Below are positions 24,201-34,165 of a stretch of 64,000 nucleotides of DNA, piece after piece. The notes under the pieces are model-generated. The model had not been told where the DNA came from, did no database searches, and was given only the letters and a program-made list of their open reading frames with translations. Each line of letters opens with the position of its first letter. Position 1 is the stretch's first letter. The stretch is taken from assembly GCA_017165825.1 (NCBI GenBank), contig CM029377.1, positions 20,995,865-21,059,864 on the forward strand. Reading direction: 5' to 3'. Made by a program: the position numbers and the translations under genes. This DNA is from Hepsetus odoe (taxonomy: Eukaryota > Chordata > Actinopteri > Characiformes > Hepsetidae).

Positions 24201-27200
24201 ATTATACCAGTTACACTGTGGCTCCTGTCTAAGCCCCCACCCAAAAAAAAAAAAATCTAATCATTAATCAAAAAGGAAACACCAGACTTGCTGTCTTCTC
24301 CAAGCATCACCTCTAAACTCACTCCTGTCCACATCACACTGTCCTGAAGACAAAGCACCAGACCAGCATCATGTTTAAATCATCAAACTAAGACAAATTC
24401 TAAAATTCACATCTTTCAGAGGCTTTTCCAAAACTCGCTCCGACAGAACACACTTTAGTGTCCCCACAGCGCTGGTGAATGGAACCGGACGTCAGAATGT
24501 CCCTCACGGACAAAAAGCAGTAGTGAAGATGTTGCCTACCTGAGACATCATTTGCCAGAGTTTGGAGATTATTTTGGACGAAAACTGAACCCGTCCTAGA
24601 TGGAGGGACACGTTGTGAGACAAAACATTCTCTATTTTACCATCAACCCCGTCCCACAGAGACACTCTGAGAGCTTCACCAGTGGGAATGAAACATGCTG
24701 GAGATGTTGGGTTCCGTTCACCATTGCTGTAGAGAAGTTACCTCGTGAGCAGCTCTGGAAGAGAGCTTAGACTGAACTCTGGGAGAACAGTGAAGGTTGT
24801 GTGAAGTGTAAATGAAGAAGGTCTGAGGAACTCACGGTCTGCATTCTTCAGCGACTGCTTCTTCTTGGAGGGTTTGGAGATGACCTTGATGCGTTTGCTG
24901 AGGAAGACGCCGATCTCCGCACTGTTCCCGTAGAACATCTTCACCGACAGCATGAAGTGCTTCCTCTTGTCAGAGTCGGAGATGTACAGTGTCTTTGCTG
25001 TGCAGAAGTTCTGTCATGGAGGCAGAGAGGAAAGTGCTTGGTTCCAGAAGAGAAACACCTGTGTGTCGCCAATTAAAACAAGTCTTCTACAGAGACACGC
25101 CTTCCTTCTTAACAAACAGTTACTGTTTACTGAGTTTACGAAAAGAATTAATGATAGTTTGTGTTTTTAATTCATCAGATCAAAAAAGTGACTTGGAAAA
25201 ACAAATCAATAAATGGATGTTTGGAAGGTTCTCCATGTCCTGCCTCAACTTTCTGAAAGTGGACCGTCCACCTGCGGCTAGTCCTGAAGACGGAATAAAC
25301 CTGGTGATATTCTACGTCTGTGACACTTTTACAGAGATGTCATGAATTAAAGAAAAAAGGAGGAAAAAAAGAAGAGAAGACAGAGAGAGAGACACAGGGT
25401 AAAAGTGGAAGGGAAAAAAAAAGCAAGAGGGGGTTAAAGGGTGGGAGAATGAGAACGAATGAGAAAAAGCGAGAACCTTGTCGAGAGAGAGAGGAGAGAG
25501 ACCCTAGTAGGGGTGGTGGTGGTCTAGTGGTAGGATACTTGCCTATGGACCTATGGCTCAAGAGGTCCCAGGTCCCACCTCTGGCACTACCACCACTGCG
25601 TCCCTGAGCAAGACCCTTAACCCAGAGTTGCTCCAGGGGGACTGTCCCTATAATTAGGACATGGAAGTCGCTCTGGATAAGAGCGTCTGCTAAATGCCGT
25701 AAATGTAAATGTCCTCAGTAAAGAGAGGAGTAAAGAGCAGAGAGTAGCAAACACAGGGAGAGCAAGAAAGCAAGAAAAAATTAAATAGAGATTGAGAGAC
25801 CTCCTTGTCCCCAGAGAGAGAGAGAGCGAGAGAGAATGTCCTCACCGCCAAAGAAAGATGCCCTTGTTCCCAAAGCAAGACATACACCCTTGTCCCCAGA
25901 GAGAGATGTCCTCCCCCAGAGAGAGAGAGATAAAAGGAGAAAAAGCACGAGAGAGTAGCAAACACAGGGAGAGAAAGAAAGAAAGCAAGAAAGAGGGCAA
26001 GGAGTGAAATACAGTGATTGAGAGAGCGAGTGAAAGAAGGAGGAAATAATTTTTCCCTGCTCCTTCTCTATAATGTTAGATTATTAACGATGAGCCGAAA
26101 GACGGATTAACTTTATACAAGTTCAGAGCATCATGAAAGCGTCACTCATCCACTGGAGACGTGCTGAGACCGATCTGAGTCTGATCTGTCCATCCCTCTG
26201 TTTACCTTCCCCTCCAGGTTGAGCTGCTGCATCTCCTGCTCGCTGTTCCCGATCCCGATGAAGGCACAGGGCTGGGCCTCCTGCTCGGAGCAGCCCTCCC
26301 TCTCCATCTGCTCCTTCTTTTTCTTCCACCCGCAGCCCATCAGATACACACAGGGTGGAGGACAGAAGAACCTGGACACAGCAGGACACTGAGCAAAGCT
26401 CCCACAAAACCAGGAGTCCAAACCAAGAAAACAGGATTAATGAACATTCAGCCATCTGAAGAACAAGGGGAAAAACCGCAGACTCTTAACCTTCAACAAA
26501 AGCATCAACAAGTCCATGCAAATAAAATCAACCACTGAAGGAGAACTCACAAATGTCCTCATGGATGAGGAGGAGACAAAAACTGATTTTAGGAATTAAA
26601 ATTTAAACAGGAATTAAAAATAGATATTTTATATATGAATGGAGTTTATATTATATGCCTGATAAATTGAAAAGTTGAAAGTCGTTTTAAATGGTTTGAT
26701 AAATATGAAACAACAATTCATTTTTAAATAAAAATATGAATTTCATTTTAAATGTTTTGATAAATATGATACTTATTGAAAAAATTATAACTTAAAAATA
26801 GCTCAAAAAATAATTTGATAAATCAATCTTTAACTATTTAATAAATTAACTTTTTTAGAGGCATTCACTCTAAAAATTCATATATTTATGAATTTTATTG
26901 AATATTATAGCCTAATATTAATATGTTTAATATTCAAAATTAACTTAATATGTAAATATGTAAAAAATAATATGTTATGTTTATTAAATTATATGAATAA
27001 ATAATTAACTTTAAAACTTTAAATAAACGACATGAAATGATTAACTTTCTTCTTCTTCTTCTTCTTTTTCTTTCGGCTGCTCCCGTTTAGGGGTCGCCAC
27101 AGCGGATCAACTGTCTCCATTTCTTCCTGTCTTTTGCATCTTCCTGCTTCAAACCGACCACCTGCATGTCCTCTCTCACCACATCCATAAACCTCCTCTT

Positions 27201-29147
27201 TGGTCTTCCTCTTCTCCTCTTTCCTGGCAGCTCCATAAATAATTAACTTTAAAAGGTTTAATCAATTTTATGACTGAAGAATTAATTTTAAATATTTAAT
27301 AAATGACATGAATAAAGAAATAATTGTTTATGTTCAATATAATGTTTAATAAATGTGCTAAATACATTTTAAAACATTTAAAATGTAAAATGCTCCAGAC
27401 TTGGGGGAGGCTGGTTCCTAAAGACAAAATATTTAGAAGCCAAATTCCTTTTTTTTTTTTTTTTGGAATCATAAACATTATTTGCCTAGAATAACTAAAA
27501 AAAAAACCCAGCAGACTGTCTTCACTGGACCTCCTTCTGCCCTTTTTTTTTTTTTTTTTTACTCCTTACACCTGCTCCTGTCTCAAGCACTCTTTTATAC
27601 ATTAGAAAAATAAATGACAGAAGTATGAGGACACGAGCAGTTAAAAGCGTCCTCTCTGAACAAAGAACTGCATCTACTCACATTTTCTCAACATATCACT
27701 CTTCTATTCTCCAAAAAAAAAAAAAAAAAAAAGGGACATGAGGGAGGTGGAGATGCTGACTTGTTCAGTGAGACGGTTTTTAAAGTAGTTCATTTCAGGG
27801 CCAGGACTGAAGACCGGAAGCAGCAGACGGATGAAAGCATCTGTCACGAGATGTGAACTTCTCGCCTTCATTAGTAGTTTCTCACCTTTTCTCATTGCCA
27901 TACGACTTCTGTGCGACCTTTGCATGGAGGATGAGCACCGTCTGATCTCCTCGCTCCTTCAAGTAATTGCGCATCGCCTCCCTGCGGAGAAAGAAACGTC
28001 CAGATGATCATCCATGAGGGTGGACTTTAGAAAGACGGGACTTATGGGAGAGTCGACGTATCCGGGAGTTACCTGGTGAGGCGCTTTGGCTGAGGAAGCT
28101 CCCCGAATTTCCTGCAAAAAAATAATAAAAAATTACAAAAAAAAAAAAAAAAAAAAAAAATCACAGGCTTCAATCACAGGCTTTAAAGAATAGGAAACAG
28201 TGGGACATTTAAAGGGGTCCACAATGGGAGTGAATGGAACCAGAAGTCTTAACATCCCTCAGACACGAAACGGCAGTCTGATTTCAGAGACATTGTGCTT
28301 TTGGACCAAAACAGGATGAAAGGAGACGTTGTGGGACAAAAAAAGGTCTTGATTTAGATGAGAAGGACTGTTTTTCCATCAAAATCTCACTCAAAACCAT
28401 GTGTAGCTTCACTGTGGGTTTTGGAGAGTACATACAAGACACGGATTTGGTCCCACGGACCATCACTATAGTGAAACCGGAACCACTGACAGCCCTGAGG
28501 ACGCGCTCAGGTCCCGCGCTCTGAATTCTGGGAGAATTTTGGAAATTCGGTGAGGTTTCCCTTTAATGGCTTTGACAAAAACAAGAGCCACGGGGAGGCC
28601 TGTACACTCCTCTAAGTGTGACTTCGGCACTTTTTAGAAGTTTTTGGGTCCTTTTGGGGAAGTATACAGACAAATGAAGCCTAGAAAGTTTGATTAAAGT
28701 GGAAAAAAGTAGGAAAAAAAGTTAGAAATGCTAACAGCTAGCCGAGGTGCTAACGGCTTTCTGTATTGGGACCGAAAAAGCGGGTAAAAGCAGACACGCC
28801 GAACTTTCACCTCGTTTTAAACGCGAGGGAAATATCAACGAAGGGGGCAGAACCGGAAAACGCCGCGTTTGTGGGATAAAAAGAAGCGGTTTTGGGGGAA
28901 AAGTGGCGAAATGTGTGGTAAAAGTCGGCTAACGGTGGCTAACTGAATAAAAGAATGGGGCTAAAGCACACAAAGTGAGTGAGTATCTCCGTCCGGAGAC
29001 GGAGACTGGGCCGGCAGACGGGCCGGACGGGGATAAAAGCGTTCCCTCAGGAAAGCGAGGCCGAGAAGAGGAGAAATTTCGCGTTCGTTTGCGAGCTTTT
29101 TCCATCGTTGTTGAGTCCGTCGCTTACCCTGTCACAACAGGCGCCAT
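20409..29147 (-). CDS. rbpj: RBP-J / CSL, Notch pathway DNA-binding protein
   Basis: RBPJ is the nuclear DNA-binding factor that binds Notch intracellular domain or corepressors. Coding exons 5' to 3': 29128-29147, 28073-28111, 27886-27981, 26206-26371, 24836-25010, 24000-24137, 23456-23568, 23049-23189, 21755-21910, 21111-21214, 20409-20748 (1488 nt, 495 residues, all phases agree). The start MAPVVTGKFGE equals the common short vertebrate isoform, with a first coding exon of only 20 nt. Seen: Rel-like N-terminal domain (about 33-165; RFFCPPPCVYLMG, GNSEQEMQQLNLEGK), beta-trefoil (about 166-313; [20 protein letters not shown]), and C-terminal IPT/TIG domain (about 338-428; VWFGDVEADTMYRCGES). 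The tail (about 436-495) is serine-rich, unlike the Asn/Thr-rich human tail. Exon number equals the mammalian gene. Paralogue (a or b) is not assignable. Confidence 0.97.
20762..20993 (-). repeat. SINE abutting the rbpj last-exon acceptor
   Basis: A same-sense SINE whose tail (sense: GTCACTTATAGTTACTTTCA) ends about 13 bases before the acceptor TTTGAGTTCAG of the terminal rbpj exon. It carries CCAGCAGGGGGCAG at 20844-20857 on the plus strand. Confidence 0.8.
21222..21268. repeat. (AC)n microsatellite at an rbpj acceptor
   Basis: About 23 AC units. In the sense of rbpj this is (TG)n, running to within 8 bases of the exon 10 acceptor TTCTGTAG. Confidence 0.95.
21385..21690 (+). mobile_element. 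5'-truncated LINE 3' end
   Basis: It encodes CWFGHVQRRDEEHIRRRM, then RMELPGKRRRGL, ending GGGAGCAGCTGAAAGAAGAA. It lies antisense in the rbpj intron between exons 9 and 10. Confidence 0.85.
22700..22940 (-). repeat. SINE copy, near full length
   Basis: On the minus strand the head (GGTGGCCTAGTGGTTAGGAG), box B GGTTCGATTCCC and core (AGGTACCCCTGAGCAAGGTA) are well kept. The tail is GCAATGACAAGGGTTTCACT. It lies in the rbpj intron before exon 8 and is one of the less decayed copies. Confidence 0.85.
23665..23945 (+). mobile_element. 5'-truncated LINE 3' end
   Basis: The stretch covers GDGFGDKARETRLCWFGYVQ-like text to MELPGKRRR, with internal loss before a short GAAAATGGAGCCTGG end. It lies antisense in the rbpj intron between exons 6 and 7. 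Confidence 0.75.
23955..23978. repeat. (GT)n microsatellite next to an rbpj donor
   Basis: Short GT tract about 20 bases into the intron that follows exon 6 (24000-24137), so (AC)n in gene sense. Confidence 0.9.
24440..24740. repeat. unclassified dispersed repeat, copy 2
   Basis: Shares GGTGAATGGAACCGGACGTC, ATTTTACCATCAACCCC, CCCACAGAGACACTC and GCTTCACCAGTGGGAATGAA with the copies near 28200 and 38420. It lies in an rbpj intron. Confidence 0.55.
25513..25712 (+). repeat. V-SINE-like element with L2-type tail
   Basis: A tRNA-like head (GTGGTCTAGTGGTAGGATAC), a core with CCTGAGCAAGACCCTTAACC and GAGTTGCTCCAGGGGG, and the tail AAGTCGCTCTGGATAAGAGC ending in (GTAAAT)n. The tail matches the 3' end of the LINE at 51500-52015. 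It lies in an rbpj intron, antisense to the gene. Confidence 0.85.
25780..25935. repeat. GA-rich low-complexity stretch
   Basis: Repeated AGAGAGAG blocks with TCCCCAGAGAGAGA and CCTTGTCCCC units, loosely 25-35 bp periodic. Reading frames here are repeat artefacts. Confidence 0.7.
27045..27236 (-). mobile_element. LINE 3' terminal fragment with (GAA)n tail
   Basis: The minus strand encodes MELPGKRRRGRPKRRFMDVV and ends CCCCTAAACGGGAGCAGCCG plus (GAA)n at 27050-27072. It is in sense orientation within an rbpj intron. Confidence 0.85.
28140..28160. repeat. poly-A tract
   Basis: About 23 A residues, 30 bases upstream of rbpj exon 2 in gene sense. There it forms a long U-run before the acceptor TTTTTTTGCAG. 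Confidence 0.9.
28195..28490. repeat. unclassified dispersed repeat, copy 3
   Basis: Shares GAGTGAATGGAACCAGAAGT, ACATCCCTCAGACACG and GTAGCTTCACTGTGGGTTTT with the copies at 24440 and 38415. It lies in rbpj intron 1. Confidence 0.5.
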
Positions 29148-29172
29148 CTTCCACAAACTCCCTAAGTCCAAG

Positions 29173-29182
29173 TATCGCGAGA
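29173..29182 (+). promoter_or_regulatory. TATCGCGAGA element, proximal copy
   Basis: One mismatch from the palindromic TCTCGCGAGA (CGCG element bound by BANP). It lies 26 bases upstream of the rbpj start codon. Confidence 0.5.
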
Positions 29183-29336
29183 CTTCCGTTCCTTCCCATC
29201 ACTGAGAGTGAAGGAACGGGAGAGAAAGGAGATGAGGGGCGGAGACGGAAGAGGGGGCGTGAAGGAGGAGGGAAAGAAGGGCAGGCGTGGGAAAAGTTGT
29301 CGAAAAACGGTCGAGTGCAGTGACGTGGTCTCGACG

Positions 29337-29346
29337 TATCGCGAGA
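29337..29346 (+). promoter_or_regulatory. TATCGCGAGA element, distal copy
   Basis: Identical to the copy at 29173, in the same orientation, 164 bp away. Confidence 0.5.
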
Positions 29347-29614
29347 TTTGCTGCTGCTCGGCGTGAGAACTGTCTGGAGGGGAATGAAAGGGTTTCACAC
29401 TGTGCAATTCTCCCAGACACCTCCAGATGGTGCTTTTTTTAACACATGACAAGGTTCCTGCAGCTGTTGGGGACACTGTATGACAGGGACCGGGAACTGT
29501 CTATCATTATACATTGATATTTAAACACTTAAACGTGATTTTTTTCTTAATATATACACCACAATACCCTATATTTTGGTATGGTGTGGTATTTTTATCA
29601 TTATACCTTAAACT

Positions 29615-29815
29615 GAACCAGCCAACGCCCTAACCACTAGGCCAACGCTGCCCTATAGAGCATTACACATCCTTTTACATCGAGACTCCAAGGTTCGAAT
29701 CCCACCTCTAACACTGAGCAAGACCCTTAACCCTGAGTTGCTCCAGGGGGTCTGTCATGGAAGTCGCTCTGGATAAGAGTGTCTGCTAAATGCCGCAAAT
29801 GTAAATGTAAATGGT
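29615..29815 (+). repeat. composite SINE fragments
   Basis: A minus-strand SINE head fragment (29618-29655, ...CCTAACCACTAGGCCAACGC) is followed by a 5'-truncated V-SINE-like copy (about 29690-29815: GGTTCGAATCCCACC, GAGTTGCTCCAGGGGG, TGGATAAGAGTGTCTGC). This joins directly to the next SINE. Confidence 0.75.
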
Positions 29816-30045
29816 TAGGGAGTTGCCCCGGATCGGAAGATTGTGGGTTTGATTCCCTCTCCAGTAGGCTGCCCTGAGGTACCCTTGAGTAAGGTACTGT
29901 CCCTGTCACTGCCCCCCGGGCACTTTCTAATAGCTGCCCCCTGCTGCACATGTGCGTATGGGTGAAACGCAGAGGTTGAATTTCGTTGTGTTGTGCTGTG
30001 CTGCGTTTCACAGTGACAAGGGTTGTCACTGTCACTTTATTCCAT
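29816..30045 (+). repeat. SINE copy, head truncated
   Basis: Begins at GTTAGGGAGTTGCCCCGGAT, then core AGGTACCCTTGAGTAAGGTA, GCTGCCCCCTGCTGCACA and tail GTTGTCACTGTCACTTTATT. It lies 0.7 kb upstream of rbpj. Confidence 0.85.
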
Positions 30046-30060
30046 AATATCTTTAAATTT

Positions 30061-30335
30061 GGGGCAGCGGTTGCCTAGTGGTTAGGGAGTTGGCCTCGCA
30101 TCGGAAGATTGTGGGTTCGATTCCCTCAAATAGTAGGTTGCCCTGAGGTACTCCTGAGCAAGGTACCGTCCCTGTCACTGCTCCCCGGGCGCTTTCGATA
30201 GCTGCCCACTGCTGCACGGTGTTTGTGTGCATGGGTTAAAAGCAGAGGTCCAATTTCGTTGTGGTTCATGGTGTGCAGTGCTGTGACCTCGCAATGACAA
30301 GGGTTTTCACTTTCAAATACACAACACTAACATTC
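30061..30335 (+). repeat. SINE copy, full length
   Basis: GGGGCAGCGGTTGCCTAGTG head, box B GGTTCGATTCCC, core AGGTACTCCTGAGCAAGGTA, tail ACAAGGGTTTTCACTTTCAA. It is the third SINE in a row here. Confidence 0.9.
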
Positions 30336-30777
30336 ATACATCGATATCTTACCATCGACATCATTTTATATTCAAATAAGCATCGTCATACATCATTATA
30401 CCTTATTATCTTAATGATTAGATGATTCTACATGAATACTTACATCTTTATACACCATTATTCCATGTCTTTAAATCTTCTTTTTTAAAAGAATATTTTA
30501 AAAGTATACTTTTTTCTCTTTTCTGTTGTATCTATCTTTTTTTTCATGTGACTGGAGGATTTTCATTGTAGGTTGTTCCTGTATTGGCGGATTATTTGCC
30601 AAATAAACTGCTGGAATTGAATCTAATGACCAGTTATCTTTTCTGTGGCTGCAATAAATCCTGCCGCCTCCAGGCGGTGCTGCTGCATCACTTTTCAGTG
30701 GAGCTGACCGGGACTCTATAGGGAGAAATTGTACTGATAATTGGAGGAAGACCAACGTCAATGTTTGAGCAATCATC

Positions 30778-30840
30778 CATCCATCCATCCATTATCTGCC
30801 GCTTGTCCCAAACGGGGTCGCGGGGGAGTGCTGGCGTCCA
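30778..30840 (-). repeat. SINE 3' terminal scrap, GATG-type tail
   Basis: Only TTGGACGCCAGCACTCCC-like text through GGGACAAGCGGCAGATAATGG and (ATGG)n is left, on the minus strand. Confidence 0.7.
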
Positions 30841-31256
30841 AATACAGCAAATACAGTTTCACACATCAAGTTGGTTAGCTCTTTTATCCATCTGTTTTCT
30901 CAAATCAGAAATCTAAGCCTGACATTCAGGCTTCAAATTCTTTCAACTTGCTGATTTAAAAAAGTGTCCATTAGTATTTTTTTTTTATTGTACCGCCAAT
31001 CATCAAGATTCCTTATCAGATGCAGATGTTCCTCATCTTTTAAATCTTTACCTTTAAAGTAAGACCTCTATATAATGCTGATGTAGCATCGGTTAAATTT
31101 TTTCATTGAATTTTTGCGCTCATTTCAGCATTTGTCTTGATTTAAACTCTGAATACTTAAAAAATCCTTGAGTTATGTTAATATTGTGTGTGTGTGAGTG
31201 TATATGTGGAAATGTCTTTCATACACTTTTCATTTAACACTCATTGTTACATTCGT

Positions 31257-31501
31257 GGAGCAGCGGTGGCCTAGTGGTTAGGGTGTTGGCCATATGATCG
31301 GTGGATCGGGGGTTCGAACCCCTTCCCAATGGGTTGCCCTGAGGTACCCTTGAGCAAGGTGCCGTCCCCGTCCCGCTCCTCCCTGCGATGGGCTGGCGAC
31401 CTGTCCAGGGTGCGTCCCCCGTCCTCGCCCTGTGTGCGCTGGGTTGGACACCAGCACTCCCCCGCGACCCTGTTTGGGATAAGCGGCAGATAATGGATGG
31501 A
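31257..31501 (+). repeat. SINE with core and GATG-type tail, intact target duplication
   Basis: Head GGTGGCCTAGTGGTTAGGGT, core GCCCTGAGGTACCCTTGAGC, then abruptly the tail TGCGATGGGCTGGCGACCTG to GGATAAGCGGCAGATAATGG. It is flanked by a perfect 12-bp duplication TGTTACATTCGT (31245-31256 and 31502-31513). It joins the core of one SINE family to the tail of another. Confidence 0.9.
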
Positions 31502-31761
31502 TGTTACATTCGTTCTTATATATTTCTCACTTGTACTGAGTAAAGTAGTTAAATCCTTACTTCTTTTATTCACATTTTCTTTGCTTTTTTTTCATTTTAT
31601 TTCTCTATTTCCCTTCATTAACAATTTTTTATGGACTGGAGGTTTATGTTTGATGCGGGCAGTGATTTATTAGTATAGCTAGTTATTACTGCTGTCTAGG
31701 AAAACAAACATCAAGGAATGTTTTTAAATCGTTCGCCAAACTGATCAAATGTAGTTACAGG

Positions 31762-31904
31762 AGTGATCTGTGACAGACGGGGACCAGCAAGAGTGAAAGG
31801 GGAGGTTTACAGGATGGTAGTGAAAACAGCTATGGTATACAGGATGGAGACAGTAGTGAGAGCAGCTATGTTATATGGGTTGGAGACGGTAGTGAGACAA
31901 GCTA
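31762..31904 (+). mobile_element. LINE fragment, left part split by Tc1
   Basis: Encodes VICDRRGPARVKGEVYRMVV and then an in-frame 36-bp tandem duplication (repeats starting 31817, 31853, 31889; RAAMLYGLETVV). The LINE resumes at 34057. Confidence 0.8.
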
Positions 31905-32930
31905 CAGTTAGGTCCATATATATTTGGACAGAGACAACCTTTTTATAATTTTGGTTCTGTACATTACCACAATGAATTTTAAATGCAAGAACTCACATGT
32001 TGTTGAAGTACAGATTTTAAGCTTTAATTCAGTGGGTTAAACAAAAAGATTGCATAAAAATTGAGGAACTAAAGTATTTTCTAACACAATCCCTTCATTT
32101 CTGGGGCTCAAAAATAAATTAAATAACTGATAATAAAATGTTCATTTCTAATACTTTGTTGAAAACCCTTTGCTGGCAATAACAGCCTGAAGTCTTGAAC
32201 TCATGGACGTCAGCAGATGCTGGGTTTCCTCCTTTTTAATGCTCTGCCAGGCCTTTACTGCAGTGGCTTTCAGTTGCTGTTTGTTTGTGGGCCTTCTGTC
32301 CAAAGTTTAGTCTTCAACAAGTGAAATGCTGCTCAACTGGGTTCAGATCAGATGACTGATTTGGTCATTCAGGAATTTTCCACTTCTTTGCTTTAATAAA
32401 CTCCTGGGTTGCTTTGGCTGTATGTTTTGGATCATTGTCCATCTGTATTATGAAACACCAGCATCAATTTGACTGCATTTAGCTGGATTTGAGCAGACAG
32501 TGTGTCTTTGAACAGATTCATTCTTCTGCTTCTGTCCTGTTTCACATCATCAATAAACACTAGTGTCCCAGTGCTGCTGGCAGCCATGTACGACCAAGCA
32601 ATCACACTGCCTCCACCGTGTTTTAGAGATGGTATGGTATGCTTTGGATCATGAACTGTTCTATGCCTTCTCCATACTTTTTTCTTGCCATCATTCTGGT
32701 AGAGGTTGATCTTGGTTTCATCTGTCCAAAGAATGTTTTTCCAGAGCTGTGCTGGCTTTTTTAGATGTTTTTTTAGCAAAGTCCAGTGTAGCCTTTCTAT
32801 TCTTGAGGCTTATGAGTGGCTTGCACCTTGCAGTGCACCCTCTGTATTTACTTTCATACAGTATTTTATTAATGGTAGATATCGATACGCCGACCTCCTG
32901 GAGAGTGTTGTTCACTTGGTTGGCTGTTGT

Positions 32931-33203
32931 CAACTCTCCTACCTCTGCTTACTCTCCTACCTCTGCTCCTTCTTTCCTTAAACCTCTAATTTCTCTTTCC
33001 TGTTAAAAAAAAAAAAGAAAAAAAGTGTGTAGGGTATATACTTGTCACAAAGGCTCTTAGTTTGTTACTTAGGTGGTAATAGCTAATCACCAGTTACTGA
33101 TCTGAGCTGGTTACCAAGACGATGATCTAATGTGGAAATAAAGCACTGTTGTAAGTCGCTATTTATAAGAGCGTCTGCTAAATGCCGTAAATGTAAATGT
33201 AAA
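32931..33203 (+). mobile_element. L2-like LINE 3' end inserted in the Tc1 element
   Basis: A 5'-truncated copy of the element at 51500-52015. It carries TACTTGTCACAAAGGCTCTT, GGAAATAAAGCACTGTTGTA and AGAGCGTCTGCTAAATGCCG, ending in (GTAAAT)n. It is flanked by the 6-bp duplication TGTTGT (32925-32930, 33204-33209). Confidence 0.88.
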
Positions 33204-33518
33204 TGTTGTGAAGGGGTTTCTCTTCACCATGGAAATGATTATACAATCATCCACCACTGTTGTCTTCCATTGGCATCCAGGTCTTTTTGCATTGCTGAGT
33301 TCATCAGTGCTTTCTTTCTTTCTCAGGATGTACCAAACTATAGATTTTGCCACTCCTAATATTGTAGCAATTTCCCAGATGGGTGTTTTCTGTTTTCGCA
33401 GCTCAAGGATGGCTTTTTTCACCTGCATGGAGAGCTGCTTTGACCATATGTTGTCTGTTCACAGCTAAATATTTCATATGCAAGTACCACACCTCAAATC
33501 AGCTCCAGGCATTTTATC

Positions 33519-33752
33519 CCACCGCTGTCAAAGCATGTTGGGTGGCAGTGGTCTAGTGGTAGGGTCTTGCCTATGGACCTATGGTTCAAGAGGTCCCAGG
33601 TTCGAATTCCACCTCTAGCACTACTACCACCACCACTGGGTCCCTAAGCAAGACCCTTATCCCTGAATTGCTCCGGGGGGGACTGTCCTTGTAGTTAGGA
33701 CATGGAAGTCGCTCTGGATAAGAGCGTCTGCTAAATGCCATAAATGTAAATG
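33519..33752 (+). repeat. V-SINE-like element inserted in the Tc1 element
   Basis: Head GTGGTCTAGTGGTAGGGTCT, box B GGTTCGAATTCC, core CCCTAAGCAAGACCCTTATC, tail as in the copy at 25513. The short duplication TATC flanks it. Confidence 0.85.
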
Positions 33753-34056
33753 TATCTGCTTAATTGATAATAACATAACAAAGGAATTGCCCACACCTGC
33801 CCATGAAATATGAAAAATGCCTTTAAGTCAATTGTCCAATTACTTTTGGTCCCTTTATAAAGAGGGTGGCACATGTTAAGGAGCTGGAACTCCTAAACCC
33901 TTCATCCAATTTGAATGTGGATAACCTCAAATTAAAGATGACAGTCTACACATTATGTCCATGCCCATTATATAACTATAATTGGTATATGTTTCAGTAA
34001 ACAGGTACAAAAACAAAACTTGTGTCAGTGTCCAAATATATATGGACCTAACTGTA

Positions 34057-34165
34057 TGTCATATGTGTTGGAGACGGTGATGAAAAGACAGGCCATGGAG
34101 ATAGAGGTGTCAGGATTAAAGATTAGGGACAAGTTTATTAGAGGGACAGCTCAAGCTTAAGAATG
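34057..34165 (+). mobile_element. LINE fragment, right part after Tc1
   Basis: Continues the split LINE from within the third 36-bp unit (TGTCATATGTGTTGGAGACG) to AGGGACAAGTTTATTAGAGG, then decays. Confidence 0.8.

Larger units (their letters stand above)
28780..29400 (-). promoter_or_regulatory. rbpj: CpG-rich rbpj promoter region
   Basis: CpG density rises sharply from about 28780 to 29380 around the first coding exon (29128-29147). There is no TATA box. Two copies of TATCGCGAGA (29173-29182, 29337-29346) lie upstream of the ATG. This pattern is typical of a broad housekeeping promoter. Confidence 0.7.
31905..34054 (-). mobile_element. Tc1-like transposon, defective, carrying two nested insertions
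   Basis: The ends are inverted: CAGTTAGGTCCATATATA at 31905 and its complement ending at 34054, flanked by TA (31903-31904, 34055-34056). Minus-strand transposase pieces are visible. The N-terminal helix-turn-helix (about 33159-33428; VKKAILELRKQKTPIWEIA) is followed, after an inserted LINE, by KATLDFAKK and the catalytic-region block NILWTDETKINLYQNDG to HGGGSVIAW (32432-32779). Frameshifts separate these pieces, and the C-terminal DDE part is degraded. Removing the two insertions (32931-33203 and 33519-33752, with their duplications) leaves about 1.63 kb, the normal Tc1 length. Confidence 0.92.
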
